From contig JAEWBG010000059.1 of NCBI GenBank assembly GCA_023391335.1, positions 1 through 64,000 on the forward strand: a stretch of DNA of 64,000 nucleotides, read 5' to 3'. The DNA comes from Pseudomonadota bacterium (lineage in GTDB: Bacteria; Pseudomonadota; Gammaproteobacteria; Steroidobacterales; Steroidobacteraceae). How positions within the stretch are numbered: the first letter of the stretch is position 1; each line of letters opens with the position of its first letter. Shown here in pieces: positions 8,850 to 16,899 of this stretch. The notes beneath the pieces were generated by a model. It was not told the origin of the DNA and did no database searches. It saw only the letters and a program-made list of their open reading frames with translations. A program made the translations under genes and the position numbers.

Positions 8850-9818
8850 ATGGCAAGTTCGCAGGTTTTACTCGTCTCGGGCGATGAGATCGCGCGTTAT
8901 GGATTTGGCGAAGGGCATCCTTTTGGGCCGGATCGGCATGAGGTCTTCATGCGCGAATTGCATCAGGCCGGTCTCGACGGGCGGATTCAGCGCGCGAGTC
9001 CGAGACTAGCGACGCGTGAGGAGCTGGAAAGTTTTCACACGCCGGCCTACCTCGATCTCGTTCGTGATCGATCCGCAACCGGGCATGGGTACTTGGACGC
9101 CGGAGACACGCCAGCATGGAAGGGCGTGTACGAGGCGGCGAGCTATGTCGTTGGCGCGACGTTGGTGGCAGTAGAAGCGGTCATGGAAGGCCGCGCGAAG
9201 AGAGCGTTCATCCCAATCGCCGGCCTCCATCATGCGTCGCGAGGTCATGCTGCAGGGTTCTGTGTGTTCAACGACTGCGGTGTGGCGATTGAAATCTTGC
9301 GCCACAAGTTCGGCGTTCGGCGCGTCGCGTACGTCGATATCGATGCGCATCACGGGGATGGGGTGTTTTACGGGTTCGAGTCCGATCCGGACCTGCTGTT
9401 TGCGGATTTGCACGAGGACGGTCGATATCTCTATCCAGGCACTGGCCGCGCCGAGGAAACGGGCGCAGGTGAGGCGCGCGGGACGAAGTTGAATATTCCG
9501 ATGCCGCCGGGTGCGGACGATGCGGAGTTCCATCGTGCATGGGAGAAAGTCGAGGCGTATCTGCGTGCAGGACGCCCGGAATTCCTGATCCTTCAGTGCG
9601 GCGCAGACAGCCTCGAAGGGGATCCGATTACGCACATGCGCTACTCAGAAGAAGCGCACGCCTACGCCGCGCGGCGGTTATGTGACATCGCTGACGAGTT
9701 CGCACAGGGCAGGTTGGTCGCCACGGGCGGGGGCGGCTACAACCGGCGCAATTTGGCCCGCGCGTGGACGCGCGTCGTACAGAGCTTTGTCGAGGCGGAA
9801 GAGTCCGCTACCGCTTAG
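8850..9818 (+). CDS. Histone deacetylase superfamily protein (AcuC/acetylpolyamine amidohydrolase type)
   Basis: Zinc-dependent deacetylase fold of 322 residues from ATG 8850; an in-frame extension to 8697 reads as non-coding. The double-His motif is LHHASRGHAAGFCVFND, the zinc ligands fall in DIDAHHGDGV and in GADSLEGDP, and the catalytic Tyr is in GGGGYN. Members of the family remove acyl groups from lysines, acetoin-pathway enzymes or polyamines; the substrate here cannot be read from sequence. There is no signal peptide, so it is cytoplasmic. It stands alone between ettA (opposite strand) and glyA. The start has no strong ribosome binding site and is moderately sure. Confidence 0.9.
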   Translation: MASSQVLLVSGDEIARYGFGEGHPFGPDRHEVFMRELHQAGLDGRIQRASPRLATREELESFHTPAYLDLVRDRSATGHGYLDAGDTPAWKGVYEAASYVVGATLVAVEAVMEGRAKRAFIPIAGLHHASRGHAAGFCVFNDCGVAIEILRHKFGVRRVAYVDIDAHHGDGVFYGFESDPDLLFADLHEDGRYLYPGTGRAEETGAGEARGTKLNIPMPPGADDAEFHRAWEKVEAYLRAGRPEFLILQCGADSLEGDPITHMRYSEEAHAYAARRLCDIADEFAQGRLVATGGGGYNRRNLARAWTRVVQSFVEAEESATA

Positions 9819-9831
9819 TCGCGCCTCTAAA

Positions 9832-9845
9832 TTCGCGGCCGCGAA
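9832..9845. promoter_or_regulatory. 14-bp perfect palindrome upstream of glyA
   Basis: TTCGCGGCCGCGAA lies 24 bp upstream of the putative glyA -10 box. It could bind a dimeric regulator or be part of the deacetylase 3' end. No known operator was matched. Confidence 0.35.
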
Positions 9846-9868
9846 CCCCTGCGGCGGACCCGTTCCTG

Positions 9869-9874
9869 TAGAAT
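9869..9874 (+). promoter_or_regulatory. Putative -10 box for glyA
   Basis: TAGAAT followed by TCGCGCCC, 27 bp before the ATG. It fits the -10 plus GC-rich discriminator pattern of the window. Confidence 0.45.
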
Positions 9875-9901
9875 TCGCGCCCTTCATTTCCGGAGGGCTC
9901 A

Positions 9902-11161
9902 ATGTTCCCCGCTAACACTCGCATCGCCGATTTCGACCCCGAACTGCAGCAATCCATCGACGCGGAAAAGCAGCGTCAGGAAGATCACATCGAGTTGATC
10001 GCTTCGGAAAATTACGCCAGCCCGCGCGTCCTGGAGGCACAAGGTTCGGTGCTCACGAACAAGTACGCTGAAGGCTATCCCGGCAAGCGCTACTACGGCG
10101 GCTGCGAGTTTGTCGATATCGCGGAGAAGCTCGCGATCGATCGCGCCAAGAAGTTGTTCGGCGCCGCATACGCGAACGTACAGCCTCACTCCGGTTCGCA
10201 AGCAAATGCTGCCGCGTACCTTGCACTGGTGAATCCAGGCGACACGATTCTCGGCATGAGCTTGGATCATGGCGGGCATCTCACGCACGGCGCGAAGGTC
10301 AACTTCTCAGGCAAGGTGTTCAAAGCCGTTCAATACGGACTGAATCCTGCAACTGGCGAGATCGACTACGAGCAAGTCGAACGCCTCGCACAGGAGCATC
10401 GTCCGCGGCTAGTGATCGCAGGATTTTCGGCGTATTCGCGAGTCGTCGATTGGGCGCGCTTTCGCAAGATTGCGGATTCGATCGGCGCCTACTTCCTCGT
10501 CGATATGGCGCACGTTGCAGGTCTCGTTGCAACTGGCGTGTATCCTAGCCCCATTCCACATGCTGACGTCGTGACGACAACGACTCACAAGACGCTGCGC
10601 GGTCCCCGCGGTGGCATGATCTTGGCGCGCGCGAACGAGGAAATTGAGAAGAAACTCAACTCGCTCGTGTTCCCTGGAACCCAGGGCGGCCCGTTGATGC
10701 ACGTGATTGCGGCAAAGGCGGTTTCCTTCCTCGAAGCCCTGCAGCCCGAATTCACGACGTATCAACAGCAAGTGCTCGCAAACTCGCGTGCCATGGCAGC
10801 GGCCTTGATGAAGCGCGGTTACAAGATCGTTTCAGGCGGCACTGACAATCACTTGTTCCTTCTCGATCTGATCGACAAGAACATCACCGGAAAGGATGCA
10901 GACGCCGCACTCGGCCGCGCGCACATCACCGTGAACAAGAATGCGGTGCCAAACGATCCGCGTCCGCCGTTTGTGACCAGCGGTCTGCGTATTGGAACGC
11001 CTGCAGTCACTACACGCGGCTTCAAGGAAGCCGAAGTCACGGAACTCGCGAACTGGATTGCCGACGTTCTCGACGAAAATGGCAGCGAAGGCGTCATCAA
11101 CCGCGTTCGCGGCAAGGTCGAGGAGATCTGCAAGCGCTTTCCGGTGTACGCGCCAGGGTGA
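9902..11161 (+). CDS. glyA: Serine hydroxymethyltransferase
   Basis: PLP enzyme interconverting serine and glycine while charging tetrahydrofolate with a C1 unit. At 419 residues it has the usual bacterial length. The PLP-binding lysine is Lys230 in VVTTTTHKTLRGPRGG. The ATG is preceded by a strong GGAGGG ribosome binding site 6 bp upstream. It is followed by nrdR across a mirror cassette, the common gammaproteobacterial glyA-nrdR-rib order. Its C1 output feeds purine synthesis (purL and purF also lie in this window). Confidence 0.98.
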   Translation: MFPANTRIADFDPELQQSIDAEKQRQEDHIELIASENYASPRVLEAQGSVLTNKYAEGYPGKRYYGGCEFVDIAEKLAIDRAKKLFGAAYANVQPHSGSQANAAAYLALVNPGDTILGMSLDHGGHLTHGAKVNFSGKVFKAVQYGLNPATGEIDYEQVERLAQEHRPRLVIAGFSAYSRVVDWARFRKIADSIGAYFLVDMAHVAGLVATGVYPSPIPHADVVTTTTHKTLRGPRGGMILARANEEIEKKLNSLVFPGTQGGPLMHVIAAKAVSFLEALQPEFTTYQQQVLANSRAMAAALMKRGYKIVSGGTDNHLFLLDLIDKNITGKDADAALGRAHITVNKNAVPNDPRPPFVTSGLRIGTPAVTTRGFKEAEVTELANWIADVLDENGSEGVINRVRGKVEEICKRFPVYAPG

Positions 11162-11254
11162 GGGAGTGAGTAAAGTGAGGAAGTGAAAGGCGACAGTCAG
11201 TGCTACTCAGCAACGACGTTCACCTCCTCACCACCCTCACTTTCTCACAATCCC
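11159..11254. repeat. Mirror cassette, family G
   Basis: The left arm (11159-11190) is a run of AGTGAGG-like units that includes the glyA stop codon. The right arm (11219-11254) is its reverse complement (CCTCACT, CTCCTCAC) and ends on the base before the nrdR ATG. The unique centre is under 30 bp. Confidence 0.7.
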
Positions 11255-11773
11255 ATGTACTGCCCCTTCTGCAATCACGAGGAAACCAAAGTCATCGACT
11301 CGCGATTGGCCGGTGAAGGTCAGCAGATCCGCCGGCGTCGCGAGTGCCTCAAGTGCGGCGAGCGTTTCACGACGTTCGAATCCGCAGAGCTCGTCATGCC
11401 GCGCATCGTGAAAAGCGACTCCAGTCGCGAGCCCTTCGATGAGCAGAAGCTCCGCAACAGCATGCTCAAGGCACTAGAAAAGCGTCCCGTTGCGAGCGAG
11501 GCGGTGGATGCGGCTGTCGCGCATATTTGCCACAAGCTGCGCACCTTGGGCGAACGCGAAGTCGCCTCGCGACTGATCGGTGAGCTCACGATGGAAGAGC
11601 TGCATCACTTGGATGAAGTGGCGTACGTGCGTTTTGCATCCGTGTATCGGAGCTTCCAAGACGTCGATGCGTTTCGCGAAGAGATCGAGCGCATGCGCCA
11701 CCGCCGCACTCGCGAAGAAACCGAAAATCAGCTCGCGCTTTGGACCGGCTCCGAGCCGCCGAAGAAGCGTTGA
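11255..11773 (+). CDS. nrdR: Transcriptional repressor NrdR
   Basis: ATP/dATP-responsive repressor of ribonucleotide reductase genes. The zinc ribbon Cys3-x2-Cys6 and Cys31-x2-Cys34 with RRRREC between is followed by an ATP-cone domain (about 49-139). The ATG at 11255 is chosen because MYCPFCNHEETKVIDSR is the family N-terminus; the longer frame to 11183 reads through the repeat arm. No Shine-Dalgarno sequence precedes this start, which directly abuts a pyrimidine-rich repeat. It has 172 residues including a C-terminal tail slightly longer than usual. ribD starts 6 bp downstream. Confidence 0.96.
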   Translation: MYCPFCNHEETKVIDSRLAGEGQQIRRRRECLKCGERFTTFESAELVMPRIVKSDSSREPFDEQKLRNSMLKALEKRPVASEAVDAAVAHICHKLRTLGEREVASRLIGELTMEELHHLDEVAYVRFASVYRSFQDVDAFREEIERMRHRRTREETENQLALWTGSEPPKKR

Positions 11774-11779
11774 CCGCAA

Positions 11780-12883
11780 ATGTTTAGCGAGCTGGACACC
11801 CGACACATGCGGCGTGCACTCGAGCTTGCCGAGCTCGGGCGCTACTCCTGTCAGCCTAATCCGCGTGTTGGGTGTGTGATTGCGCACGGCGATCAAGTGC
11901 TTGGCGAAGGCAGTCACTTGATCGCCGGTGAAGCTCATGCAGAAGTGAATGCGTTGCGAATGGCGGGAGAGCACGCGCTCGGAGCTACGGCCTACGTCAC
12001 GCTCGAGCCGCATTGCTTTCACGGCAAGACACCTCCCTGCACCGACGCGCTGATTCAAGCGGGCGTGAAGCGCGTTGTTTGCGGTGCGCTCGATCCCAAT
12101 CCGAAAGTGAGTGGCGAAGGGATCCGACAACTGCAAACCGCAGGAATAGACGTTAGCAGTGGGCTACTGGAAAACGAAGCTCGCGAACTCAACCTCGGCT
12201 TCGAAAAACGCATGCGCACCGGTCAGCCGCGCGTCATCGTGAAACTGGCGGCGAGTTTGGATGGTCGCACCGCGCTCGCGAATGGCGTCAGCCGCTGGAT
12301 CACGGGCGAGGATGCGAGAGCTGATGTGCATCGGCTTCGCGCGGAATGCAGCGCGATCGTAACGGGCGTGAACACAGTGATAGCGGACGATCCGCAACTG
12401 AATGTTCGCGATCCGGCTATCGAGATGCGGGGTCGACAGCCGCTCAAAGTGATCGTCGATTCGAACCTGCGCACACCATCGGCGGCGCGCATTTTCCTCG
12501 ACGGCTCTGTATTGATTGCAACAGCACGCGAGCATCTCGACAAAGGCGCTGCATTGCAGGCGCGCGGGGCTGAACTTTTCGGTTCGAAGCTGGATAGTCG
12601 CGGGCGAGTTGATTTGCGTGCGCTCATGGCCGAGCTCGGGCGCCGGCAATGCAACGACGTGTTGATCGAGGCGGGCGCTACGCTCGCCGGATGCGTCATT
12701 GAAGAAGGCGTCGCGGATCTGTTCATCGTTTACCTCGCGCCGCTCGCGCTGGGGGATTCGGCGCGACCACTACTGCATTTGCCACCATTAGCGCGCATGG
12801 ATGCCGCGCTACAATTCGAACTGAAGCAGGCCCTGCCGCTTGGGCGGGATTTAAAACTCACATACGTGCCGAAATCTCGGTAG
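11780..12883 (+). CDS. ribD: Bifunctional riboflavin deaminase/reductase RibD
   Basis: Catalyses deamination then side-chain reduction of the pyrimidine intermediate in riboflavin synthesis. The cytidine-deaminase-like domain (1-145) has HAE at 53-55. The reductase domain (150-367) contains KLAASLDGRTAL and ADDPQLNVRD. The usual E-P-C zinc motif reads EPHCFHGKTPPC (76-87): the first zinc-ligand Cys is replaced by His78 with Cys79 next to it, while Cys87 is kept. The rest looks intact, so activity is likely with an altered first ligand. It lies 6 bp after nrdR and 12 bp before ribE. Confidence 0.95.
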   Translation: MFSELDTRHMRRALELAELGRYSCQPNPRVGCVIAHGDQVLGEGSHLIAGEAHAEVNALRMAGEHALGATAYVTLEPHCFHGKTPPCTDALIQAGVKRVVCGALDPNPKVSGEGIRQLQTAGIDVSSGLLENEARELNLGFEKRMRTGQPRVIVKLAASLDGRTALANGVSRWITGEDARADVHRLRAECSAIVTGVNTVIADDPQLNVRDPAIEMRGRQPLKVIVDSNLRTPSAARIFLDGSVLIATAREHLDKGAALQARGAELFGSKLDSRGRVDLRALMAELGRRQCNDVLIEAGATLAGCVIEEGVADLFIVYLAPLALGDSARPLLHLPPLARMDAALQFELKQALPLGRDLKLTYVPKSR

Positions 12884-12895
12884 CGTCGAGACCCC

Positions 12896-13495
12896 ATGTT
12901 CACTGGCATCGTTCAGGCCGTTGGCGAGATCCAGGCCATTACTCCTAAGGGCGGCGACGTCGAAATGCTGATCGGCGCGCGCGATCTAGGGCTTGCGAAC
13001 GTCGCGATCGGCGACAGCATCTCGGTGTGCGGTTGTTGTCTGACGGTGACGCGTCTAACTGCGGATAGTTTCTCAGTCGACGTATCGACTGAGACGCTGA
13101 ACGTGACCACGCTCAAATCGTGGCAAACCGGAACACGAGTCAATCTCGAGAAGGCATTGGTGGCGGGCCAAGCGCTCGGTGGGCATTACGTGACAGGTCA
13201 CGTCGACGGCGTGGCTCGCGTGATCGAACGGCATGACGATGCGCGATCGGTTCGTGTTCAATTCGAAGTGCCAGTACCGCTTGCAAAGTACATCGCGCGG
13301 AAAGGCTCGGTTTGCATCGATGGCGTGAGTCTTACGGTCAATGACGTGGAAGGAGTGCGCTTTAGCGTCAACCTGATTCCGCACACGCTTGAAGTGACCA
13401 CGCTGAATTCGTATCGCAGCGGCACGCCGGTGAACTTGGAGGTCGACATCATTGCTCGCTACGTCGAGCGTATCGCCGGAGGCGTGCATTCATGA
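12896..13495 (+). CDS. ribE: Riboflavin synthase, alpha subunit
   Basis: Dismutates two 6,7-dimethyl-8-ribityllumazine molecules to riboflavin. Its 199 residues hold two lumazine-binding repeats: the first begins MFTGIVQAVGEI, and the second starts near residue 98 with HYVTGHVDGV and includes IDGVSLTVNDV. It is in a riboflavin operon, 12 bp after ribD, and its stop overlaps the ribBX start by 4 bp (ATGA), implying translational coupling. Confidence 0.97.
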   Translation: MFTGIVQAVGEIQAITPKGGDVEMLIGARDLGLANVAIGDSISVCGCCLTVTRLTADSFSVDVSTETLNVTTLKSWQTGTRVNLEKALVAGQALGGHYVTGHVDGVARVIERHDDARSVRVQFEVPVPLAKYIARKGSVCIDGVSLTVNDVEGVRFSVNLIPHTLEVTTLNSYRSGTPVNLEVDIIARYVERIAGGVHS

Positions 13496-14616
13496 ACTCC
13501 ACCTCTGGGCTCAAGCTCAATAGCATCGATGAGATTCTCGCGGACATTCGTGCGGGCCGTATGGTCGTGATCATGGACGACGAAGATCGCGAGAACGAAG
13601 GCGATCTCGTGATGGCTGCGGAGTTCGCACGCGCTCAAGACATCAACTTCATGGCGAAATACGGTCGCGGATTGATTTGTTTGACGCTCACGCGAGAACG
13701 TTGCCGCCAACTGCGGTTGCCTTTGATGGTCGGCGACACGGATCTCGATCACCGCACGAACTTCACGGTTTCGATCGAGGCGGCCGAAGGGGTGACGACC
13801 GGAATCTCGGCACATGACCGCGCGCAGACGATCCGTGCTGCAGTTCGGCGGAATGCCCAGCCCGAAGACCTACGGCAGCCCGGCCATATATTTCCGTTGA
13901 TGGCGCAACCGGGTGGCGTACTCGCGCGCGCAGGTCACACCGAAGCGGGATGCGATCTCGCACGCTTGGCCGGCCTTGAGCCCGCGGCCGTCATTGTCGA
14001 GATCCTCAATGAAGACGGCACGATGGCGCGTCGTCCCGATCTTGAAACCTTCGCGCGGCAACATCAATTGAAGATCGGGACGATCGCGGATTTGATCCGT
14101 TATCGACTCGAGAAGGATCGCTCGATCGAGCGTATCGACGAACAAGAAGTGGCAACGGAATTCGGACGATTCCGTATGTACTCGTACGAGGATCACGTCA
14201 ATCGAACCGTGCATCTCGCGTTGGTGCGCGGCGACTTGCGCGGCCCAGATGCTCCGCTCGTGCGCGTGCATCTTCGCGATACCTTGCGCGATGTGGTCGG
14301 GATTCAAGACGACAAGCTCGGGTTGCCGTTGCGCGCTGCATTGAAGCGTATTTCGCAAGAGCAGCACGGGGCGGTTGTGATCCTGCGCCCGGAGGAATCA
14401 CCTCGCGATCTCGTAGAAGCCGTCCAAACGATCCATGCCAATCATCAAGCCGAGCCGCCCCGGCCGATTTCGGGAGCGACCGTCCTGCGAACCTACGGCA
14501 TCGGCGCGCAGATCCTGCGCGACCTTGGCGTCAAACGCATGCGAGTCCTGTCCGCGCCGAAGCAGATGCATGGCCTGTCGGGGTTCGATCTGGAAGTTGT
14601 GGAGTATGTGAGTTAG
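13492..14616 (+). CDS. ribB: 3,4-dihydroxy-2-butanone 4-phosphate synthase with degenerate GTP cyclohydrolase II-like domain (RibBX type)
   Basis: The N-terminal domain (1-200) is an intact DHBP synthase, with DDEDRENEGDLVMAAE near 29-44 and the ARAGHTEAGCD motif, converting ribulose 5-phosphate to the four-carbon riboflavin precursor. The C-terminal domain (about 205-374) aligns by its overall pattern with GTP cyclohydrolase II. It lacks the three zinc-binding cysteines and reads VRVHLRDTLRDVVG where the catalytic loop should be. This is the RibBX variant known in proteobacteria, not a bifunctional RibBA. A separate ribA should exist elsewhere. The start overlaps ribE. Confidence 0.93.
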   Translation: MNSTSGLKLNSIDEILADIRAGRMVVIMDDEDRENEGDLVMAAEFARAQDINFMAKYGRGLICLTLTRERCRQLRLPLMVGDTDLDHRTNFTVSIEAAEGVTTGISAHDRAQTIRAAVRRNAQPEDLRQPGHIFPLMAQPGGVLARAGHTEAGCDLARLAGLEPAAVIVEILNEDGTMARRPDLETFARQHQLKIGTIADLIRYRLEKDRSIERIDEQEVATEFGRFRMYSYEDHVNRTVHLALVRGDLRGPDAPLVRVHLRDTLRDVVGIQDDKLGLPLRAALKRISQEQHGAVVILRPEESPRDLVEAVQTIHANHQAEPPRPISGATVLRTYGIGAQILRDLGVKRMRVLSAPKQMHGLSGFDLEVVEYVS

Positions 14617-14776
14617 GAGAAGAGTCTCCACGGAGCACACGGAGGGCACGGAGCGGAAATGCAAAAGGAAGCCGTTGTGACGGCAAATTCGATTTTGCGC
14701 TCCATTGATGGGGAAACTTCAAGCGATTCCCAATACTCATCTCCGTGTTCTTGTGATCTCTGTGCAGATATCTTCC
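14617..14776. repeat. Mirror cassette, family B
   Basis: The left arm begins on the base after the ribBX stop: GAGAAGAGTCTC then CACGGAG units to 14656. The right arm (14738-14776) is the mirror, CTCCGTG, TCTCTGTG, AGATATCTTCC. The centre of about 80 bp is unique. It separates ribBX from ribH and its promoter candidate. Confidence 0.8.
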
Positions 14777-14807
14777 GGTTCTTAGGTGCGAAGGTCGTCT
14801 AGGCGGC

Positions 14808-14813
14808 TATACT
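14808..14813 (+). promoter_or_regulatory. Putative -10 box for ribH
   Basis: TATACT followed by TCCCGCCCC, 20 bp before the ATG and just past the mirror cassette. It suggests ribH-nusB has its own promoter. Confidence 0.4.
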
Positions 14814-14833
14814 TCCCGCCCCGAATTCCACCC

Positions 14834-15322
14834 ATGCCCGTGACAATGGACTCCATCAAGACGATCGAAGGCGATCTGCAATGCCGCGAGCTGCGCTTTG
14901 CCATTCTGGCGTCGCGCTTCAATGACTTCATCGTCGATCAACTGGTTCGTGGGGCCGTAGACGCATTGCGTCGCCATGGAGCCAGCGACAAGCAGATCGA
15001 AATCGTGCGGGCGCCGGGTGCGTACGACCTGCCGGTTGTGGCTCGTAAGTTGGCATTGAGCAAGCGCTACGACGCGATCATCGCGCTGGGGGCCGTAATC
15101 AAAGGTGCGACGGCGCACTTCGACTACGTCGCGGGCGAATGTTCGAGCGGTCTGGCGCGCGTTGCGAACGACACCGGCATCCCTGTTGCGTTCGGTGTTC
15201 TGACGACAGACACAATCGAGCAGGCGATCGAGCGGGCAGGTACCAAGGCGGGAAACAAAGGCGTCGACGCGGCGGTTACTGCGATCGAACTCGCCAATCT
15301 GCTGCGTCGAATTGAGATCTGA
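14834..15322 (+). CDS. ribH: 6,7-dimethyl-8-ribityllumazine synthase
   Basis: Condenses the DHBP synthase product with the pyrimidine from RibD to make lumazine; usually assembles as icosahedral or decameric shells. From ATG 14834 it has 162 residues (E. coli 156). Motifs are ASRFNDFIVDQL, VRAPGAYDLP and GAVIKGATAHFDYV. A second in-frame ATG at 14846 is possible because neither start has a good ribosome binding site; the frame further upstream is repeat sequence. It is followed 31 bp later by nusB, the standard pairing. Confidence 0.95.
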   Translation: MPVTMDSIKTIEGDLQCRELRFAILASRFNDFIVDQLVRGAVDALRRHGASDKQIEIVRAPGAYDLPVVARKLALSKRYDAIIALGAVIKGATAHFDYVAGECSSGLARVANDTGIPVAFGVLTTDTIEQAIERAGTKAGNKGVDAAVTAIELANLLRRIEI

Positions 15323-15353
15323 TGGCTGCGGCCCTCGGATGTTTTGAGTGCAA

Positions 15354-15818
15354 ATGTCGCAAGAATCTACTTCCAACGTACCTCCGAAATCCGCGCGCGG
15401 CTCACGTGCGCGATCGATTGCTCGCAAGCTCGCGATGCAGGCGCTGTATCAATGGCAACTGACCGGGCAAACCCCTGCCGAACTCAGAAACCAATACTTA
15501 GAAGATGAAGGGTCGGCAGGTGTGGATCGAGATCACTTCGCTGAACTCGTGAATGGCTGTATCGAAAAACAAAAAGCGATCAAAGACGGCTTGAGTGCGT
15601 TCTTGGATCGCCCGGTCGAACAGCTCGATCCGATCGAGACCGCAGTGCTCATGGTTGGCATGTACGAGCTCAAGCATCGCATCGATGTGCCGTATCGCGT
15701 GGTAATCAACGAAGCCGTCGATCTGACGAAACGCTTCGGTGCGACGGATGCACATAAGTATGTAAACGCCGTGCTCGACCGGGCGGCTCGCGAGTTGAGG
15801 GCGATCGAACGTCAATAG
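15354..15818 (+). CDS. nusB: Transcription antitermination protein NusB
   Basis: RNA-binding partner of NusE (S10) in rRNA antitermination. It has 154 residues from ATG 15354; a GTG two codons upstream is also in frame. Family landmarks are RSIARKLAMQALYQWQL, LDPIETAVLMVGMYEL and VINEAVDLTKRFG. The N-terminal 20 residues are a poorly conserved basic extension. It sits in the common ribH-nusB-thiL-pgpA order. Confidence 0.95.
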   Translation: MSQESTSNVPPKSARGSRARSIARKLAMQALYQWQLTGQTPAELRNQYLEDEGSAGVDRDHFAELVNGCIEKQKAIKDGLSAFLDRPVEQLDPIETAVLMVGMYELKHRIDVPYRVVINEAVDLTKRFGATDAHKYVNAVLDRAARELRAIERQ

Positions 15819-15897
15819 TCGATTGCCTTCGGCGCCTGCGAAAAGAGGTCAAGGCTGTCGCGCTCGTTTCGGATCTGTTGGTGCGCTTGCGCTCTAA

Positions 15898-15930
15898 CCA
15901 TTCGCTATCCGCAATCCGCTATTCACTCAG
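15898..15930. repeat. Family A repeat arm (right orientation)
   Basis: Degenerate CGCTATCCGC AATCCGCTA TTCACT series ending 9 bp before the thiL ATG. I see no matching left arm after nusB, so it looks like a half-cassette. Confidence 0.65.
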
Positions 15931-15939
15931 GTAAGCAGC

Positions 15940-16899
15940 ATGCCCCTCGGCGAATTCGAGATCATCGCGCGCTACTTCAAGAAGCCAACGTCAGGCGACG
16001 TCTTGCTGGGCATCGGCGATGACGCCGCGGTGGTTTCGATCCCCTCGAGTCAGCGACTGGTCGTCGCTGTCGATACCATCGTCGAAGGCGTTCACTTTCC
16101 GGTTGGCACCGATGCCGCTGACGTGGGTTACCGCGCGCTGGCGGTGAACTTGAGCGACCTTGCTGCGATGGGATCGGTGCCGAAATGGATGACCCTCTCG
16201 CTCAGTCTCCCGGACAATGATGCGCAATGGCTAGACGGCTTTGCGTCCGGATTGTTCGATCTCGCACGCAAATTCAATGTGCAATTGATCGGCGGTGACA
16301 CGGTTCGTGGGCCGCTCGTTGTGACCATCCAAATTGCCGGGTGGGTGGAGAGCAATCGTTGGTTGACTCGATCGGGTGCACAAGTGGGCGATCTGATCTT
16401 CGTCTCGGGCCACGTTGGCGATGCTGCAGGCGGACTCGCGGCGATTCAGCAAGCGATGCCGGAGGTCGAGTCGACCCGCTACTTGAAGCAACGATTCTTG
16501 CGTCCCGAGCCTCGCATCTCCTTGGGCAGGACGTTGCGAGACTTTGCGAGCGCTTGCATGGATATCTCGGATGGGCTGCTCACGGATCTCGACAAGCTTT
16601 GCACCGCAAGCGGTGTAGGGGCTGAGATCGATGCCGATCGCTTGCCGCTGTCCTCGCAGCTTCGCGATGCTTTCGACATGGAGCGGGTTTTATCTTTTGC
16701 GCTCGCGGGGGGCGATGATTACGAGCTGCTGTTCACTTCTCACGCAGCGGATCAGTCTCGACTGCAGAACCTAAAAATACCGGTGACGCAAATCGGCAGG
16801 ATCACGGCGGATCGAACCGTTCGATGCGTGCGGAGCGGCAAGGAGTTCGATCCCAATACGCGCGGCTACGATCACTTCAAACCAGGTGCGAAGCGATGA
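15940..16899 (+). CDS. thiL: Thiamine-monophosphate kinase
   Basis: ATP-dependent last step to thiamine diphosphate. 319 residues with the PurM/ThiL fold: GIGDDAAVV, VDTIVEGVHF, ALAVNLSDLAAMG and GGDTVRGP ATP/Mg motifs in the first half, and MDISDGLLTDL and GGDDYELLFT in the second. The start follows a family A repeat arm with only a weak AGGTAAG ribosome binding site. Its stop overlaps the pgpA start (ATGA). Confidence 0.97.
   Translation: MPLGEFEIIARYFKKPTSGDVLLGIGDDAAVVSIPSSQRLVVAVDTIVEGVHFPVGTDAADVGYRALAVNLSDLAAMGSVPKWMTLSLSLPDNDAQWLDGFASGLFDLARKFNVQLIGGDTVRGPLVVTIQIAGWVESNRWLTRSGAQVGDLIFVSGHVGDAAGGLAAIQQAMPEVESTRYLKQRFLRPEPRISLGRTLRDFASACMDISDGLLTDLDKLCTASGVGAEIDADRLPLSSQLRDAFDMERVLSFALAGGDDYELLFTSHAADQSRLQNLKIPVTQIGRITADRTVRCVRSGKEFDPNTRGYDHFKPGAKR

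Noticed and set aside
14617..14833. FMN riboswitch upstream of ribH
   Set aside because: The gap is a mirror repeat cassette plus a -10 candidate; I cannot find the conserved FMN-element helices, and ribD-ribE-ribBX also lack one upstream.
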